From: Akkermansia muciniphila
GTDB taxonomy: Bacteria > Verrucomicrobiota > Verrucomicrobiia > Verrucomicrobiales > Akkermansiaceae
Length of the DNA: 41,404 bases
Direction: 5' to 3'
NCBI GenBank assembly: GCA_945862285.1
Contig: CAMAYN010000008.1
Location: forward strand, 1 to 41,404
The first letter of the stretch is position 1. Each line of letters starts with the position of its first letter. Of the stretch, positions 34,914 through 41,404 are shown one piece after another. Made by a program: the position numbers and the translations under genes. The notes beneath the pieces were generated by a model. The model was not told the DNA's origin, ran no database searches, and saw nothing but the letters and a program-made list of their open reading frames with translations.

Positions 34914-35678
34914 ATGAGAACTGCATTAATAGGATATACTGGATTCGTTGGCTCTACTTTGGATGCGGAGCTACAACCATCCCATCGTTACCGCTCCACA
35001 AACATTGGAGAAATCAGAGGGGAAACATTTGACCATATCATTTGTGCGGGCGTGCAGGCCATGAAGTGGTGGGCCAACAAATTCCCTCAAGAAGATAAAG
35101 AGGGGATTATGCGCTTACTTGATGCGCTAGCAGATGTAAAAGCCGATCGATTTACGTTAATTTCATCGATTGATGTCTATCCTTCTCCTAGAGACGTTGA
35201 TGAATCTACCGTGATCGATCAAACGAATCATCATGCCTATGGGATGCATCGGTTGCTAGTAGAAGAATGGGTGAAGGAACATTTCCCCCATGTTTCTATT
35301 CTGCGCTTGCCAGGCTTGTTTGGTCCTGGGTTGAAAAAAAATGTCATATTCGATTTGTTACATGACAACGAACTGGAAAAAGTTCACCCCGATGGATGTT
35401 TCCAATACTACGACACTCGATCATTACCTGCCGATATTGAGAAAGCATGGGAAAATGATCTTCCACTTCTGAATCTATCAGCCGAGCCAATTTGCACACA
35501 TGAAATTCGCGACGTTTTCTTCCCAGGAAAAATGTTAGGAGGAGTAGGGCCCACTCCACCTGGTTATGACATGAAATCAAAATACGCTACAATATGGGGA
35601 GGTGATAATGGATATTTATACTCGAAAAAATCCATTTTTGAACAACTGGGTGACTGGCTCAATCGCCAAAATGCATAA
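34914..35678 (+). CDS. NAD-dependent epimerase/reductase-like SDR with YxxxR
   Basis: 254 residues, short for an extended SDR. The cofactor loop is 'LIGYTGFVGSTL'. 'LISSIDVYPSPRD' contains the serine/aspartate block and 'RLPGLFGPGLKK' the later family block. The catalytic Tyr109 is in 'YGMHR', so Arg113 replaces the usual lysine of YxxxK. 'FQYYDTRSLPADIEKAW' and 'EPICTHEIRDVFFP' follow. It starts five bases after the SGNH-like gene. With the TIM-barrel protein and FAD oxidoreductase downstream it makes a three-gene redox/isomerase set. The substrate is probably a sugar derivative, but none is shown by the sequence. Confidence 0.8.
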   Translation: MRTALIGYTGFVGSTLDAELQPSHRYRSTNIGEIRGETFDHIICAGVQAMKWWANKFPQEDKEGIMRLLDALADVKADRFTLISSIDVYPSPRDVDESTVIDQTNHHAYGMHRLLVEEWVKEHFPHVSILRLPGLFGPGLKKNVIFDLLHDNELEKVHPDGCFQYYDTRSLPADIEKAWENDLPLLNLSAEPICTHEIRDVFFPGKMLGGVGPTPPGYDMKSKYATIWGGDNGYLYSKKSIFEQLGDWLNRQNA

Positions 35679-35708
35679 TACACGGCACCACCTACGAGAT
35701 TCTGCACG

Positions 35709-36518
35709 ATGAACCACTTAGCATTTTCCCATATCGCTTGGCCGCCAACGGAAGAACCGCAGATGCTAGAGCACCTGAAAGGTCATCAAGTGAAACACTT
35801 GGAACTGGCTCCTGTTCGCGCATTCGGAAATCCTTTGGATGCAGATGAATCCTCAGTGCGACGTAGAGCGGAATTCTACCACCAGCATGGATTCCATATC
35901 TGTGCGTTTCAAGCGCTTTTATTCGGTTCAGAAGATTTGTATTTGTTTCGAGATGCTGCATCGCGCGAGAAAATGAAGCAATGGCTCATCGCAGTAGGCA
36001 AAGTGGCTGGATGGTGTGGTGCATCGGCGATGGTTTTCGGTTCCCCCAAAAATCGCTTGAAAGGCGCTTTATCGAAGCAGCAAGCAAATGAGATTGCTTG
36101 CGAATTTTTTCGAGAAATCGGAGATAAAATCGCTTCTTTCGGAACAAAAATTGTGATGGAGGCAAATCCAGCAGAATATGGTGCGGATTACTGCACGAGT
36201 TTAAGCGAGGCCGCGGAACTCGTAGCGATGGTCGATTCTCCTGGGTTTTTGCTGCACGTCGATGCAGGTGGGCTGGCTGTAACGGGAGAAGATTTTACTC
36301 CTGTCATCCAAAGATACAGCCATTTGATTGGTCATTTTCATGCAAGTCAAATCAACCTTGGTGATTGGGCTGATCCGCATCCCGTCCATCAAGAAATTTC
36401 CCAGAGCTTACGATCGGTCAATTATGACAAAATCATTTCCATAGAAATGAGATCCATCGAGCCTTACATAAGCACTATTTCAACTGCGATTGCGCAGGTG
36501 AAAAACATTTATTTTTGA
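35709..36518 (+). CDS. Xylose-isomerase-like TIM-barrel sugar isomerase/epimerase
   Basis: 269 residues, AP-endonuclease-2/xylose-isomerase-like TIM barrel. Likely metal ligands are in place: Glu151 in 'VMEANPAEYG', Asp185 in 'LHVDAGG', His211 in 'GHFHAS' and Glu246 in 'SIEMRS'. The N-terminal strand pattern 'LAFSHIAWP' with 'HLELAPVRAFG' is typical of this fold. It should interconvert keto/aldo or epimeric sugars with a divalent metal. It is located between the SDR and FAD oxidoreductase genes with 30- and 43-base gaps. Its pairing with a flavin oxidase-like enzyme in a glycan locus suggests work on an oxidised sugar, which is inference. Confidence 0.85.
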   Translation: MNHLAFSHIAWPPTEEPQMLEHLKGHQVKHLELAPVRAFGNPLDADESSVRRRAEFYHQHGFHICAFQALLFGSEDLYLFRDAASREKMKQWLIAVGKVAGWCGASAMVFGSPKNRLKGALSKQQANEIACEFFREIGDKIASFGTKIVMEANPAEYGADYCTSLSEAAELVAMVDSPGFLLHVDAGGLAVTGEDFTPVIQRYSHLIGHFHASQINLGDWADPHPVHQEISQSLRSVNYDKIISIEMRSIEPYISTISTAIAQVKNIYF

Positions 36519-36561
36519 TTGGGGATTATCAAATGAGGAAAATCTGCCATCGTAACGAATC

Positions 36562-37674
36562 ATGTCGGTAAACCCAAACGTCGTTGTCGTAGGTGGAGGA
36601 TTTTTTGGCTGTAGTATAGCGTTGATGTTGAAGCAACGCGGCTTGCAGCCTTTAGTCGTTGAGGCGGAAGATGAGCTACTCATGCGTGCTTCACGGGTCA
36701 ATCAGGCTCGTGTTCATGGAGGCTACCATTATCCTCGTAGCTTGATGACGGCTTATCGATCTCGACACAATTACCAGCGTTTTCGTAGCGTTTACAAAGA
36801 GGCTATCGTTGATACATTTACAAAAGTCTATGGCGTAGGTAGAAGATTTTCCAAGGTTACGGCCAATCAATTCGAGGTTTTCATGAAAAGAATTGGCGCT
36901 CCGTTGAAGCCAGCGCCTGAAGGTATCACGAAGTTATTTGATTCAAACCTTACCGAGGCGGTTTGGATCGCGGAGGAATGCGCGTTCGATTGCTCACTTT
37001 TACGTGAGCGTTGTCAGCGCGATTTAGATCAAGCGGGTATTCCAGTGCGACTTTCCACCCGCGTCGTTTCTGCGGCAAAATGCGATGATGGGTCAGCGCT
37101 CGTACGTTTGAGCGATGGTTCTGAGTGGCCCGTAAAAATTGTCATCAATGCGACATATAGCGGATTAAATCTACTTACATCTGGTAGTGGCTTGGATACC
37201 ATTCCTCTCAAACAAGAACTTGCCGAAATGGCATTAGTGGAACTCCCGCCAAGCTTAGCTGGATTATCCGTCACCATGATGTGTGGTCCATTTTTTTCGT
37301 TCATGCCGTATCCTTCAAGGGGATTAACGACCCTGAGTCACGTGCGCTACACGCCTCACCTGCAATGGTTAGAAAGACCTGGAGAAAAAGTTACTGATCC
37401 GTATTCCCGATTTCACTCTTTGAAAAAAGAAAGCCATTTCACCTACATGGTCAGCGACGCATCCCGATTCATCCCCGAGTTGCGCAAGGCCCAGTATCGG
37501 GATTCGATTTGGGAAGTAAAAACGCTATTACCACAAACAGAGGTCGATGATGGGCGTCCGATTCTTTTCCGCAGAGATCCAGGATTCCCATCGATCATCC
37601 ATGTTATGGGTGGAAAAATTGACAATATTTTTGATGTTGAAGACGAGCTTGATAATATTTTACAATCTAGCTAG
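36562..37674 (+). CDS. FAD-dependent oxidoreductase (DAO family)
   Basis: 370 residues. It has the FAD Rossmann motif 'VVVVGGGFFGCSIAL' (Gly11-Gly16), then 'VVEAEDELLMRASRVNQARV' and 'HGGYHYPRS', which mark a subgroup of D-amino-acid-oxidase-like proteins that I associate with surface glycan loci. A second FAD contact, 'VINATYSGLN', is visible. The C-terminal 'HVMGGKIDNIFDVEDEL' replaces the usual 'GHGFAMAP' type end. No signal peptide is seen, so it acts in the cytoplasm. It may oxidise a C-OH or C-NH of a sugar or lipid-linked sugar. The substrate is unknown. Confidence 0.85.
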   Translation: MSVNPNVVVVGGGFFGCSIALMLKQRGLQPLVVEAEDELLMRASRVNQARVHGGYHYPRSLMTAYRSRHNYQRFRSVYKEAIVDTFTKVYGVGRRFSKVTANQFEVFMKRIGAPLKPAPEGITKLFDSNLTEAVWIAEECAFDCSLLRERCQRDLDQAGIPVRLSTRVVSAAKCDDGSALVRLSDGSEWPVKIVINATYSGLNLLTSGSGLDTIPLKQELAEMALVELPPSLAGLSVTMMCGPFFSFMPYPSRGLTTLSHVRYTPHLQWLERPGEKVTDPYSRFHSLKKESHFTYMVSDASRFIPELRKAQYRDSIWEVKTLLPQTEVDDGRPILFRRDPGFPSIIHVMGGKIDNIFDVEDELDNILQSS

Positions 37675-37692
37675 TAGAATAACTAACCCGAA

Positions 37693-38691
37693 ATGGATTC
37701 CCATACTGTAATCAGCATAGTCGCCGCTCTTGAAAACGATGCGAGTGTGATCGATCATTTTCTTGATCACTTATCTCAGCAGTTATCCGCGCATTATCGA
37801 TTTTTTGAAATCATTATAGTCGATGATGGATCAACGGATGATACCCGCAGAATTCTGGAGAAAAAAATGAAAGAAGTCCAACGGGTGAGGTACATGAGAT
37901 TATCGCGCTCCTTTGGGCGAGACGTCGCCCTTTCGGCGGGAATTGAATCGGCTGTGGGTGACTATGTAGTCACGATGAATCCCACATGTGATCCAGTAGA
38001 ATGCATTCCCGATTTGGTAGCCAAGTGCAGGACGACGGGTGGCATTGTTCATGGTGTCGCGACAAATCTCAGCGAGAGATCCGTTTTTCGTGAGGTTTTT
38101 GGAAATTTATTTCGTAAATATTGCAAAAAACACTTGGGCGTTGAATTGCGCCGAGGTGCCGAGGACTTCCGCGTGATGAGTCGGCAAGCAGTAAATGCAT
38201 TGCTGCAAGTGCGGGTGCATAGCCGCTATTTACGCGTTCTCACACTTACCTTAGGTTACCAACACGATTTTTTCGATTATGCCATGAAAGAGAGGCGCGA
38301 TACGTCGTCCTCCGGGTTATTTGTCGCGGAAGTTTCTACGGCTGTTGATCTCCTTGCCGCGAACACAAGACATCCACTGCGTGTCGTAACCCTAGCGGGG
38401 ATTGCTGGTGCTGCGATTAATCTTGCCTACGCTGCGTATGTGCTGGCGATTTATCTATTAAAACAGAATGTTGCCGAAGGCTGGACGACTTTATCTTTGC
38501 AACTAAGCGGCATGTTTTTCTTCTTATGTCTGATCTTGGCGGTTATTAGCGAATATGTAGGGGCAATTCTTGGCGAAGTACGCAGTAGACCCTTGTATTT
38601 TATTTCTCACGAAGCCAATAGCTCGGTGCTATTAGAAGATACGGTGCAATCAAGCATCGTTAGGGAGTCCAATGAAAACCCTGAACTATGA
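37693..38691 (+). CDS. DPM1/ArnC/GtrB-like polyprenyl-phosphate GT2 with degenerate DxD
   Basis: 332 residues. The GT-A domain has 'IIIVDDGSTDDTRRIL' and 'RLSRSFGRDVALSAGIESA', and two C-terminal membrane helices ('VTLAGIAGAAINLAYAAYVL', 'MFFFLCLILAVISEYVGAIL'), the layout of enzymes that make undecaprenyl-phosphate sugars. The metal motif normally reading 'DADLQxPPE' is replaced by 'VTMNPTCDPVECIP', leaving no DxD there. The closing 'YVGAILGEVRSRPLYFI' is normal for the family. The stop overlaps the next GT2 gene. It may be inactive, metal-independent or use the Asp in CDP. Confidence 0.85.
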   Translation: MDSHTVISIVAALENDASVIDHFLDHLSQQLSAHYRFFEIIIVDDGSTDDTRRILEKKMKEVQRVRYMRLSRSFGRDVALSAGIESAVGDYVVTMNPTCDPVECIPDLVAKCRTTGGIVHGVATNLSERSVFREVFGNLFRKYCKKHLGVELRRGAEDFRVMSRQAVNALLQVRVHSRYLRVLTLTLGYQHDFFDYAMKERRDTSSSGLFVAEVSTAVDLLAANTRHPLRVVTLAGIAGAAINLAYAAYVLAIYLLKQNVAEGWTTLSLQLSGMFFFLCLILAVISEYVGAILGEVRSRPLYFISHEANSSVLLEDTVQSSIVRESNENPEL

Positions 38692-39503
38692 GCAATGAGA
38701 TGAAGGAATTACGTGGAAACGATGACGGCTGTCCGCGCTACGAGGTAGCTTGGGAAAAGCCGAGAGAGAAAAATTTCGTTATCTGCATCTTCGTCATCAA
38801 CGAAGGTGAGAAAGTGCGCAAGCAGCTACGTGCGATGTCCGCTTATGCGGATCAAGTTGACATAGTTATTGCGGATGGAGGCAGTACAGATGGTTCGCTC
38901 GATGAAGCTCTGATGAAAGAAGTTGGTGCCAAGGCATTGCTCGTGAAGCGCGGAAGCGGCAAACTCAGTGCCCAGATGCGTATGGCATTCGATTATGCAT
39001 TGAGTGAGGGATACGAAGGAGTCATCGTCATTGATGGCAATGGCAAAGACGGACTGGATGGAATTCCGCGCATGGTTACAGAACTGGAAAATGGTCGTGA
39101 TCACGTGCAAGGAAGTCGCTTCATCGCTGGTGGAATCCATGAAAATACACCTTTGACTCGCCTCCTAGCAGTTCGCCTTCTTCACGCGCCACTCGTCTCT
39201 GTGGCTTCGGGGCGATGGCAAACTGATACTACCAATGGCTTTCGGGCTTACAGTCGTTCACTTCTCGAAGATCCGCGCATTGCGACTTTCCGTGCGTGCT
39301 TTGATCGCTACCAACTGCATTACCATTTAGCCATTGAATCAGCGCGCCTCGGGTTTTCGTGTAGTGAGGTGCCTGTGTCTCGGAAATATCCCGCCACTGG
39401 GAAAACACCTACGAAAATTAACGGTTTTCGTGGATTACAGGCGGTATTACGTCAATTGTTTGCGGTCTGTTTGGGCTATTATCGCAAGCGCAGCAATGAT
39501 TGA
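38688..39503 (+). CDS. GT2 family glycosyltransferase (soluble, DPM1-like)
   Basis: 271 residues with one GT-A domain and no membrane helices. Motifs are 'FVINEGEKVRKQLRAM', 'IVIADGGSTDGSLDEA', 'IVIDGNGKDGLDGIPRM' (the usual DxD region reads DGNGKDG) and 'QGSRFIAGG', which is a common block in DPM1-like enzymes. It overlaps the previous GT2 by ATGA, and a GtrA-like gene follows after 3 bases. This makes a GT2/GT2/GtrA unit that probably makes a polyprenyl-phosphate sugar and moves it outward. Whether the two GT2 proteins act in turn or as a pair is unknown. Confidence 0.85.
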   Translation: MSNEMKELRGNDDGCPRYEVAWEKPREKNFVICIFVINEGEKVRKQLRAMSAYADQVDIVIADGGSTDGSLDEALMKEVGAKALLVKRGSGKLSAQMRMAFDYALSEGYEGVIVIDGNGKDGLDGIPRMVTELENGRDHVQGSRFIAGGIHENTPLTRLLAVRLLHAPLVSVASGRWQTDTTNGFRAYSRSLLEDPRIATFRACFDRYQLHYHLAIESARLGFSCSEVPVSRKYPATGKTPTKINGFRGLQAVLRQLFAVCLGYYRKRSND

Positions 39504-39506
39504 TCT

Positions 39507-40025
39507 ATGAAAATTTTGCAAGATGCCATCACTGAAATGCAGTGGTTTCTGCGCTCGATCCATCAGGGTAGCTGCGGCGATGCAGTAGCTCGAATCCTAT
39601 CGCCTACTGCTCCCGAAGTATGGAAATTGTTAAAATACCTCACCATAGGAGTTCTTTCCGTGGTAGTTTTTTATGCGTTTTTGTATCTATTTCGATTTTT
39701 TGCCGCGAATGGGTTTGGTGCAAATCTTGAAGAACATCGATTTTTGTGGAATTCATTCGCTATTTTTTTTGCGTTTATACCAACAAATTTTTTCACATAT
39801 TTTACGAATCGAAAGTGGGTGTTCGTGGCTGGTCGCCATGAAAGCAAACGAGAATTTTTATTGTTTACGATTGCCGCAGCCGCGAGTTTTATCGTAGGAG
39901 AAGTGGGTGTATATTATGCCGTAATTCATACATCGGTGAGCGATTTCCATGTAAGTTTGGTGTTTATTGCGATGACCACATTTTTTAATTACGGATTTAG
40001 AAAGAAAATTGTTTTTCATGAATGA
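39507..40025 (+). CDS. GtrA-like membrane protein
   Basis: 172 residues with four hydrophobic helices ('LTIGVLSVVVFYAFLYLF', 'FLWNSFAIFFAFIPTNFF', 'LLFTIAAAASFIVGEVGVYY', 'VFIAMTTFFNYGF'), the GtrA layout. 'FFTYFTNRKWVFVAG' and the C-terminal 'NYGFRKKIVF' match the common 'NFxxxRxWVF' and 'NFxxRKxxVF' ends. GtrA-type proteins are thought to help move undecaprenyl-phosphate sugars across the membrane. The N-terminal cytoplasmic tail of about 40 residues is longer than usual. It is placed directly after the two GT2 genes, and the next gene starts eight bases before its stop. Confidence 0.85.
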   Translation: MKILQDAITEMQWFLRSIHQGSCGDAVARILSPTAPEVWKLLKYLTIGVLSVVVFYAFLYLFRFFAANGFGANLEEHRFLWNSFAIFFAFIPTNFFTYFTNRKWVFVAGRHESKREFLLFTIAAAASFIVGEVGVYYAVIHTSVSDFHVSLVFIAMTTFFNYGFRKKIVFHE

Positions 40026-41220
40026 ATTGACGAACAAAGAGACTCCACAAGCGCGACCCAAGGTGGCATTCGTGACCAATATGCTGCCGCCGTATCGCGT
40101 ATCGATGTACAACGCCGTGAGTAAAATCACATCGTTTACTGTCATTCTGGATAAAATGAGTGAGTTTAATCGTAGCTGGAAAGTTTCCCCAGAAGACATT
40201 CATTTTCCCTACATTTTGCAAAATTGCTTTTCTTTTATCTATCAGAGGAAGCGCGAAGATGTTCAATACTCGGAAAAACGCCAATTTCACTTTTCGCAGA
40301 GAACGATCCCACTACTCCATGAGATCAAACCAGATGTGGTGGTGACGATTGAGTATGGACTCAAATCGCTATGGTGTATCCTGTATGGTATCATTTTTGA
40401 CGTGCCGGTGATTTTAGTCTCCGAGGGCACGAAACACACCGAAGGCTATGTCGGTAGGTTTAAACGATTTTTGCGTAAAATCATCGTTACTCAGTGCGAG
40501 CGTTTTTGGTCGAATGGTCCAGAATCCACGGAATTACTGATCGAGTATGGAGCCAGCCCGAGTCGCGTGGATGAAGGAATGACGGGAATCGATACCATTG
40601 CGTGGCGGCAACAGGTCGGAAAACAGATGGAAAATCGAGATGCGACTCGCCAAAAATGGAAGATGAAAGGCAAAGTATTATTATTTTCCGGTTCATTGTC
40701 GGCGAGAAAAGGAGTGATTCCTCTGGCGAAGGCTTTTGAGCGTTGGTTAGAGGCGAATCCAACGGCTGACGTTACCTTGCTACTTCTTGGCGATGGTGAA
40801 AATCGAGCATGGCTGGAGGAGTGGTCGCAGCGATGTCCGGGGGCGAATTTAATCATGCCAGGATTTATTCAAAGAGAGGAATTACCGGCATTTTTTGCGG
40901 CAGCGGATTGGGCTGTATTGCCTACAATTGACGACAACTGGCCACTAGCCACTCTGGAAACTACCGTTGCCGGTTTGCCCCAGTTGTTTTCTTGTTATAA
41001 CGGCGCCACGAGCGATCTCATGAAGGATGGCACGGGAGTCATGATCGATCCGCTAGATCAAGAGAGCTTTGTGCGCGGGCTAGATCATTTTTATTTTTCC
41101 GAACAAGGTAGGGTTAGCGAAAACATGATTGATGAATTGTCGCGCTATTATTCGGCAACGATGCAAGCCCAACGCGCCATGCGTTCTTTTCGATTGGCAA
41201 CAGGGCAAATCGATGCTTGA
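40018..41220 (+). CDS. Glycosyltransferase, GT4 family
   Basis: A 400-residue GT-B enzyme: 'VAFVTNMLPPYRVSMYNAV', 'VTIEYGLKSLWCI', 'LVSEGTKHTEGYVGRFKRFL', then 'LLFSGSLSARKGVIPLAKAF' and the donor-site segment 'LPTIDDNWPLATLETTVAGL', where the E-x7-E first glutamate is replaced by aspartate. It begins at ATG 40018, overlapping the GtrA-like gene by eight bases. TTG 40009 is less likely. No membrane segments, although the 'RFKRFLRKIIV' stretch may touch the membrane. Specificity unknown. Confidence 0.86.
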   Translation: MNELTNKETPQARPKVAFVTNMLPPYRVSMYNAVSKITSFTVILDKMSEFNRSWKVSPEDIHFPYILQNCFSFIYQRKREDVQYSEKRQFHFSQRTIPLLHEIKPDVVVTIEYGLKSLWCILYGIIFDVPVILVSEGTKHTEGYVGRFKRFLRKIIVTQCERFWSNGPESTELLIEYGASPSRVDEGMTGIDTIAWRQQVGKQMENRDATRQKWKMKGKVLLFSGSLSARKGVIPLAKAFERWLEANPTADVTLLLLGDGENRAWLEEWSQRCPGANLIMPGFIQREELPAFFAAADWAVLPTIDDNWPLATLETTVAGLPQLFSCYNGATSDLMKDGTGVMIDPLDQESFVRGLDHFYFSEQGRVSENMIDELSRYYSATMQAQRAMRSFRLATGQIDA

Positions 41221-41240
41221 ATCAAGACCGCAAAGCAAAC

Positions 41241-41404
41241 ATGCATAGACAGAAAAAAGATTCATTTGTAACGAATTCCCTGCAATTCGCTGATGCGTTG
41301 TTGGTGTTTCTTGCATTTTACTTATCTTTCAGTTTGAGAGATCCTATATTGTTATCGCTGCATAAGATCCTCAAACCATTTGGATTTGGTATTATGATTC
41401 AAGG
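41241..41404 (+). CDS. Start of a probable polyprenyl glycosyl-phosphotransferase (3' truncated)
   Basis: ATG 41241 opens a frame that remains open to the right edge (54 full codons). The product begins 'MHRQKKDSFVTNSLQ' and then has a hydrophobic segment 'FADALLVFLAFYLSFSLRD'. This is how the N-terminal membrane region of undecaprenyl-phosphate sugar phosphotransferases (WcaJ/WbaP-like) often starts. The catalytic C-terminal domain is outside the window. If right, this enzyme would put the first sugar onto undecaprenyl phosphate. The call rests only on the N-terminal resemblance and on context, so another membrane protein is possible. Confidence 0.5.
   Translation, partial: MHRQKKDSFVTNSLQFADALLVFLAFYLSFSLRDPILLSLHKILKPFGFGIMIQ

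Noticed and set aside
1-41404. CRISPR arrays, tRNA or rRNA genes, insertion sequences, integrase genes or attachment sites
   Set aside because: None could be recognised on either strand. The gene content is accounted for by polysaccharide and flanking metabolic genes.

Overview
The window is almost entirely one cell-surface polysaccharide biosynthesis locus. It most likely comes from a member of the Verrucomicrobiota. That assignment is an inference from two exported proteins. The protein at 15451-16047 has a coiled segment of the form 'LxxLRxxFxxxVxxEIKPWxxRYxxxLxxLEDxYIRxxxLxEALxVKxEKE', which I associate with that phylum. The esterase at 30297-32447 has N- and C-terminal domains of a style common in secreted Verrucomicrobial proteins. 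I saw no rRNA, tRNA, insertion sequence, phage gene or CRISPR array.

Left flank (1-2816): the 3' part of a helical-repeat hypothetical gene runs tail to tail, with a 15-base overlap, into threonine ammonia-lyase (ilvA, minus strand). A 354-base divergent intergenic region follows and holds a weak candidate promoter. From 2817 to the right edge (about 38.6 kb) every gene I accept is on the plus strand, with gaps of roughly 0-120 bases and many 4-base start/stop overlaps. This suggests one or a few long transcripts.

Block A (2817-10388) makes nucleotide sugars: UDP-galactopyranose mutase, UDP-glucuronate decarboxylase (UDP-xylose), a sugar aminotransferase, GDP-fucose synthase, GDP-mannose 4,6-dehydratase, a WecG/TagA/CpsF transferase and UDP-glucose dehydrogenase. 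Together these predict UDP-glucuronate, UDP-xylose, GDP-fucose and UDP-galactofuranose as donors. Block B (10393-15417) is a GT4 transferase, then a three-gene set (nucleotidyltransferase-kinase fusion, EcbF/BcbF-like HAD phosphatase, second nucleotidyltransferase) and an exostosin-like protein. This set looks like a pathway for an unknown nucleotide-activated group. Block C (15451-26635) has a small exported protein, a Wzx-like flippase, several glycosyltransferases (including a tandem GT4 pair), a large HAD-fold protein and a Wzy-like polymerase.

Block D (26653-34909) looks like extracytoplasmic tailoring: a GT-C-like membrane protein, two tandem acyltransferase-3 proteins, a secreted SGNH esterase-like protein, an AlgI-type MBOAT acyltransferase and an anchored SGNH/AlgJ-like partner. 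Block E (34914-40025) is the least familiar part. It has an SDR whose catalytic YxxxK is YxxxR, a TIM-barrel sugar isomerase/epimerase and an FAD-dependent oxidoreductase, followed by two GT2 proteins with altered metal motifs and a GtrA-like protein. I propose that it makes and exports an unusual lipid-linked sugar by oxidation, isomerisation and reduction. This is a hypothesis. A last GT4 gene and the first 54 codons of a probable initiating sugar-phosphate transferase reach the right edge, so the locus continues beyond the window.

Product calls rest on motifs read by eye. No database search or alignment was run.
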